Source: Evernia prunastri
Lineage: Eukaryota; Ascomycota; Lecanoromycetes; Lecanorales; Parmeliaceae
Length of the DNA stretch: 10,514 bases
Reading direction: 5' to 3'
Assembly: GCA_003184365.1 (NCBI GenBank)
Contig: NKYR01000257.1
Location: 1-10,514 of the forward strand
The notes beneath the pieces are model-generated. The model had not been told where the DNA came from. It saw only the letters and a program-made list of their open reading frames with translations, and searched no databases. A program made the translations under genes and the position numbers. Each line of letters begins with the position of its first letter. Positions within the stretch are counted from its first letter, which is position 1. Positions 8,221 through 10,514 of this stretch are shown one piece after another.

Positions 8221-8770
8221 ATGGCTTCGAAGTCGACGGCACCACGCCCAGTAGCGAATGGAACTACAAGCGTTCGTCGAAATCTATTCCACCATACTCT
8301 CAGCAGGCGTCCAACAAGTGCTTCAACGTCTACATCAGTGACAACGCTGCGAGAAGGCTCTCAGGACGAGAGTTCAGACATCGTAGTAAGAGACCGCCAT
8401 GGCAACTACCAAGTTCAAGTCCCTCTTCTACCGCCTCTGGATGAAGACCAGGCACAAGAGGAGGACTCGGGCAATGAGAAAGAGAGTGCGTGCCCTCTGG
8501 TATCAAGGAAGAGATTGCTAATCCACACACAGAACTCGATGCCAGACTACTAGAAATGTATAAGGATAGGAATTTACAGCCTCACGATCCCACGGGTCAG
8601 TCTCCAATTGTCAATTTGCCCGTGAACAAGGCTGATCCGATCGAGCATCAGAACTCTTGAATGCGGTGCATGCGAGCCTAAGGCGCAAGGTAGCTTCTCT
8701 AGACGAGGACAAATGGATTTTCGAAGGCGAACTCGAATTGGTGGGTGGCCGAAGAGACGTCGCAAGATAA
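8221..8770 (+). CDS. Small protein of unknown function, three exons
   Basis: Exons 8221-8485, 8533-8595 and 8652-8770 encode 148 aa. The introns (47 and 56 nt) have GTGCGT and GTCAGT donors, GCTAAT and GCTGAT branch sites and CAG acceptors, and the frame is continuous through both. I do not recognise the family. The first 50 residues are Ser/Thr/Arg-rich and probably disordered (SVRRNLFHHTLSRRP). A segment DIVVRDRHGNYQVQVPLLPP is followed by an acidic patch (DEDQAQEEDSGNEKE). The C-terminal third is probably helical: LDARLLEMYKDRN, then LLNAVHASLRRKVASLDEDK. No signal peptide or membrane span is apparent. The ordered helical end with clean splicing suggests a real gene, perhaps a small nuclear or complex subunit, but function cannot be assigned. 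The last residues before the TAA at 8768 are the least certain. It converges on get4 with 90 bp between stops. Confidence 0.75.
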
Positions 8771-8860
8771 TTCGCATATGTCACGGCATTCTGCCACATC
8801 GTTCCCCACAGTCATATACGAAACTCCTCCAGCAAAAGCCCGGAATATCCTCTATCCCCA
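8771..8860. other. Shared 3' intergenic region
   Basis: Ninety bp lie between the stop of the 8221 gene and the stop of get4, which run toward each other. No exact AATAAA was found on either strand, and overlapping 3' UTRs are likely. Confidence 0.5.
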
Positions 8861-10257
8861 TCAGTCCACAGTTGGTGGCACCGGAGCATCTACTTTCTTC
8901 GGCTTTGCCTTCGGACTCCCACCAAAGCCCATCATTGATCCCATTATATCCTTTATATTTTTCAAATCAGCATTCCTTCTTAAGATAGGAGACCGGACAA
9001 TGACGCAGCTCGAAAGAGTGTTGGGAGCGCCTTGTTCCTGATCATGTTCTCCAACTCGTGAAAAGGTCCTGATTACTATAACACCGTTAGGAAAATAGAC
9101 ATACCATGAGAGGATTCCCTGGTCTCGGTATCCGTATCCCAAAATACATCTCGCCTAATTGCGCCAAGGCGTCATCCCAAGTACCAACCTCCTTCACGTA
9201 TGGCGCATAGTGTTTCGCCAACTGCTTATACAGATCCGAGCTACCCCTCAGAATCGCTAGCAGGAGAAGACCGAGGAAGTTGAGCAGAGGCAATGAGGGA
9301 TAGACGCGCATGTCGGAAGAGGTGCTGCTGACTTCCTGTACACCGAGCGATTTGTTAGAGGAGCTGAGTCGGGAGGTGAATATGAGATACGCCTTGTTGG
9401 CAGAGCGGAGGTTGCTGGTCAGAAGGTAGGGAAAGACGGCTCTTGCAGCATAGAGAGCAGCGGTGTGGGATTCGTCCTGGGCGTACCATTCGTACTCGAT
9501 TTTGGCAAGCTGCTCTGCGGAGTCTTTTGTACCGAGTGCTAGATGGCGCTCGGCATCGTATGGTTCGCCTTCTGCAGACACGTGTAAGTGAATGTAGACC
9601 CTCAAGGTATGCAGAGATCGTTCGAGAATCCTATACCTTCTGCAAACGAAGTCCCCGCTACATGGTGCAGTTCTGGATCTCCATTTGGATAGTCTCCAGC
9701 TTTTCCACTCCATGCAATCATCTCGGACACGAATCTCTTCTTCGTAGGTTCATTTGACGGGAACCCCCTCAACAGTGTCAACAACTTGCCTGCATTCCAG
9801 CTGTAGATCAGCGCTCTGTAGTCCCTGTAAGATTCTTTCCAAACCTCCAATCGCTGGCTGGTCTGTTTGCTTCTTTGCCTCCCCAGCAACAGACTTGCAC
9901 GCACCTTTCTCGCCGGTGCCGCATGCGTTCTCTGACTTCCCCAACACCTCAACAAGGAAACACGCCAGATCCCCGCCGCTGCCACCTTGCCCCGCCTTCA
10001 GCAAAGCCACTGCGCCGCCATATAAGATATCGATAGCAGAGTCCCAGTCGGAAGACTTGACGTAACGAGAAGCAACTACTCGCAGTTGCTGATGTGCCTC
10101 ATAGTAATTACCTTCTGAGATCCTAAGATGGCAAGAATATCAGCACGGAAGGAAAGGCCTGACATATGAAACCAGCATTGGTGGGGAATGGGATATTGGT
10201 GGACTACTTCTCCTCCTGTCTAGCAACGGTTTTCTGAATCTTGGATGATCGCGACAT
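8861..10257 (-). CDS. get4: Get4, GET-pathway (tail-anchored protein targeting) subunit
   Basis: Five minus-strand exons, 10257-10208, 10122-9905, 9789-9637, 9571-9105 and 8950-8861, encode about 325 aa, typical for fungal Get4 (yeast 312). Each splice restores family sequence: RQEEKISEGNYYEAHQQLR, EKGKLLTLLRGFPSNEP, HHVAGTSFAEEGEPYDAER and NPLMDIMGSMMGFGG. Long parts match the conserved alpha-helical repeat core, such as VALLKAGQGGSGGDL, RFVSEMIAWSGK, GDPELHH and YEWYAQDESHTAALYAARA. Get4 is cytosolic. With Get5 it links the chaperone Sgt2 to the ATPase Get3 in delivering tail-anchored proteins to the ER. The C-terminal tail (GGSPKAKPKKVDAPVPP) is basic and Pro-rich. The last intron is unusually long for this window (154 nt), with a TAAAG acceptor and an unused CTAAC...TATAG site inside it. 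The start ATG opens MSRSSKIQKTVARQ, which fits the family N-terminus. Confidence 0.95.
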
Positions 10258-10514
10258 GGCAAAAAGGCAGGAAACCGGGGAATTTTGTCCGACAGAGGAA
10301 GGGAAACGGGTGTTGGAGGTAATCAAATGGCGGGACGAGTGATGAAGACCCTCAGAATAGGTAAGTTGCAGTTTCGCCGAGGTCCAGCCACTACACTGCA
10401 GGAGGGTAGTCGATTTCCGGGATGTCCTGGGGGCGCAAGATAGGGGCGCAACGCAAGATTCGCTTATTTTACCTCCTTACCCAAATAAGTATGGTAACCC
10501 CACCAAAATTAGGG
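10258..10514. promoter_or_regulatory. get4 upstream region
   Basis: No coding sequence was recognised. Two near-tandem GGGGCGCAA words occur at about 10429-10451. A perfect 7-bp inverted repeat, CTTATTT (10463-10469) and AAATAAG (10483-10489), lies near the right edge. These are about 170-230 bp ahead of the get4 start and could be promoter elements, or belong to a gene beyond the edge. Confidence 0.45.

Noticed and set aside
8595..8661. Apparent frameshift in the unknown gene (TGA at about 8658 in the exon 2 frame)
   Set aside because: It is removed by a 56-nt intron (8596-8651) with a GTCAGT donor, GCTGAT branch site and CAG acceptor, which restores GAA CTC TTG in frame.
8745..9041. 98-aa plus-strand open frame that might extend the unknown gene
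   Set aside because: It starts within the unknown gene's last exon in another frame and runs antisense to the get4 last exon (MGSMMGFGG tail). The in-frame TAA at 8768 is the simpler gene end.
9750..9904. Insertion of about 40 residues in Get4 before the KLLTLLRGF segment
   Set aside because: A GTGCGT donor at 9904 and CAG acceptor at 9790 remove it and join GEK to GKLLTLL in frame, so it is intron, not protein.

Overview
The window looks like nuclear DNA of a filamentous ascomycete (Pezizomycotina). Genes are compact and closely spaced on both strands. They are broken by many short introns, mostly about 47-85 nt (a few 115-154), with GT(A/C/G)NGN donors, CTAAC/CTGAC/GCTGAT-type branch sites and AG acceptors. 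The proteins are housekeeping eukaryotic families. No bacterial operon, tRNA, rRNA, transposase or CRISPR array was seen. All gene models were built by hand by joining exons so that the frame and the family's conserved motifs continue across each splice.

Layout. 1-1434: no complete gene. Two single-N gaps (118, 663) border segments that exactly repeat sequence further right (119-662 = 897-1440; 1-117 = 368-484 = 1146-1262). This looks like unmerged redundant contigs rather than biology. 1435-2347 (+): Caf16-type soluble ABC ATPase, 2 exons. 2435-4947 (-): Elongator subunit Elp2, a WD40 protein with 3 exons, tail-to-tail with caf16. 5128-5574 (+): ubiquitin-like sulfur carrier Urm1, 3 exons, head-to-head with elp2 across a 180-bp shared promoter. 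5575-6015: 3' intergenic, with an AATAAA signal for the next gene. 6016-7746 (-): Rai1/DXO-family RNA 5'-end nuclease, about 8 exons including a 16-nt microexon. 7747-8220: shared divergent promoter region. 8221-8770 (+): a small 3-exon gene of unknown function. 8861-10257 (-): Get4, 5 exons, tail-to-tail with the unknown gene. 10258-10514: get4 upstream region.

How the genes relate. Elp2 (mcm5 side chain) and Urm1 (2-thiolation) act on the two arms of the same tRNA wobble-uridine modification, mcm5s2U34, and are transcribed divergently from one short intergenic region. Rai1 (RNA 5'-end quality control) and Caf16 (linked in yeast to the Ccr4-Not complex) are also RNA-metabolism genes, while Get4 serves tail-anchored membrane protein targeting. 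The elp2-urm1 pair is the most striking functional arrangement. The Rai1 microexon and two stop-free introns of length 3n (in elp2 and urm1) are the most notable gene-structure features.
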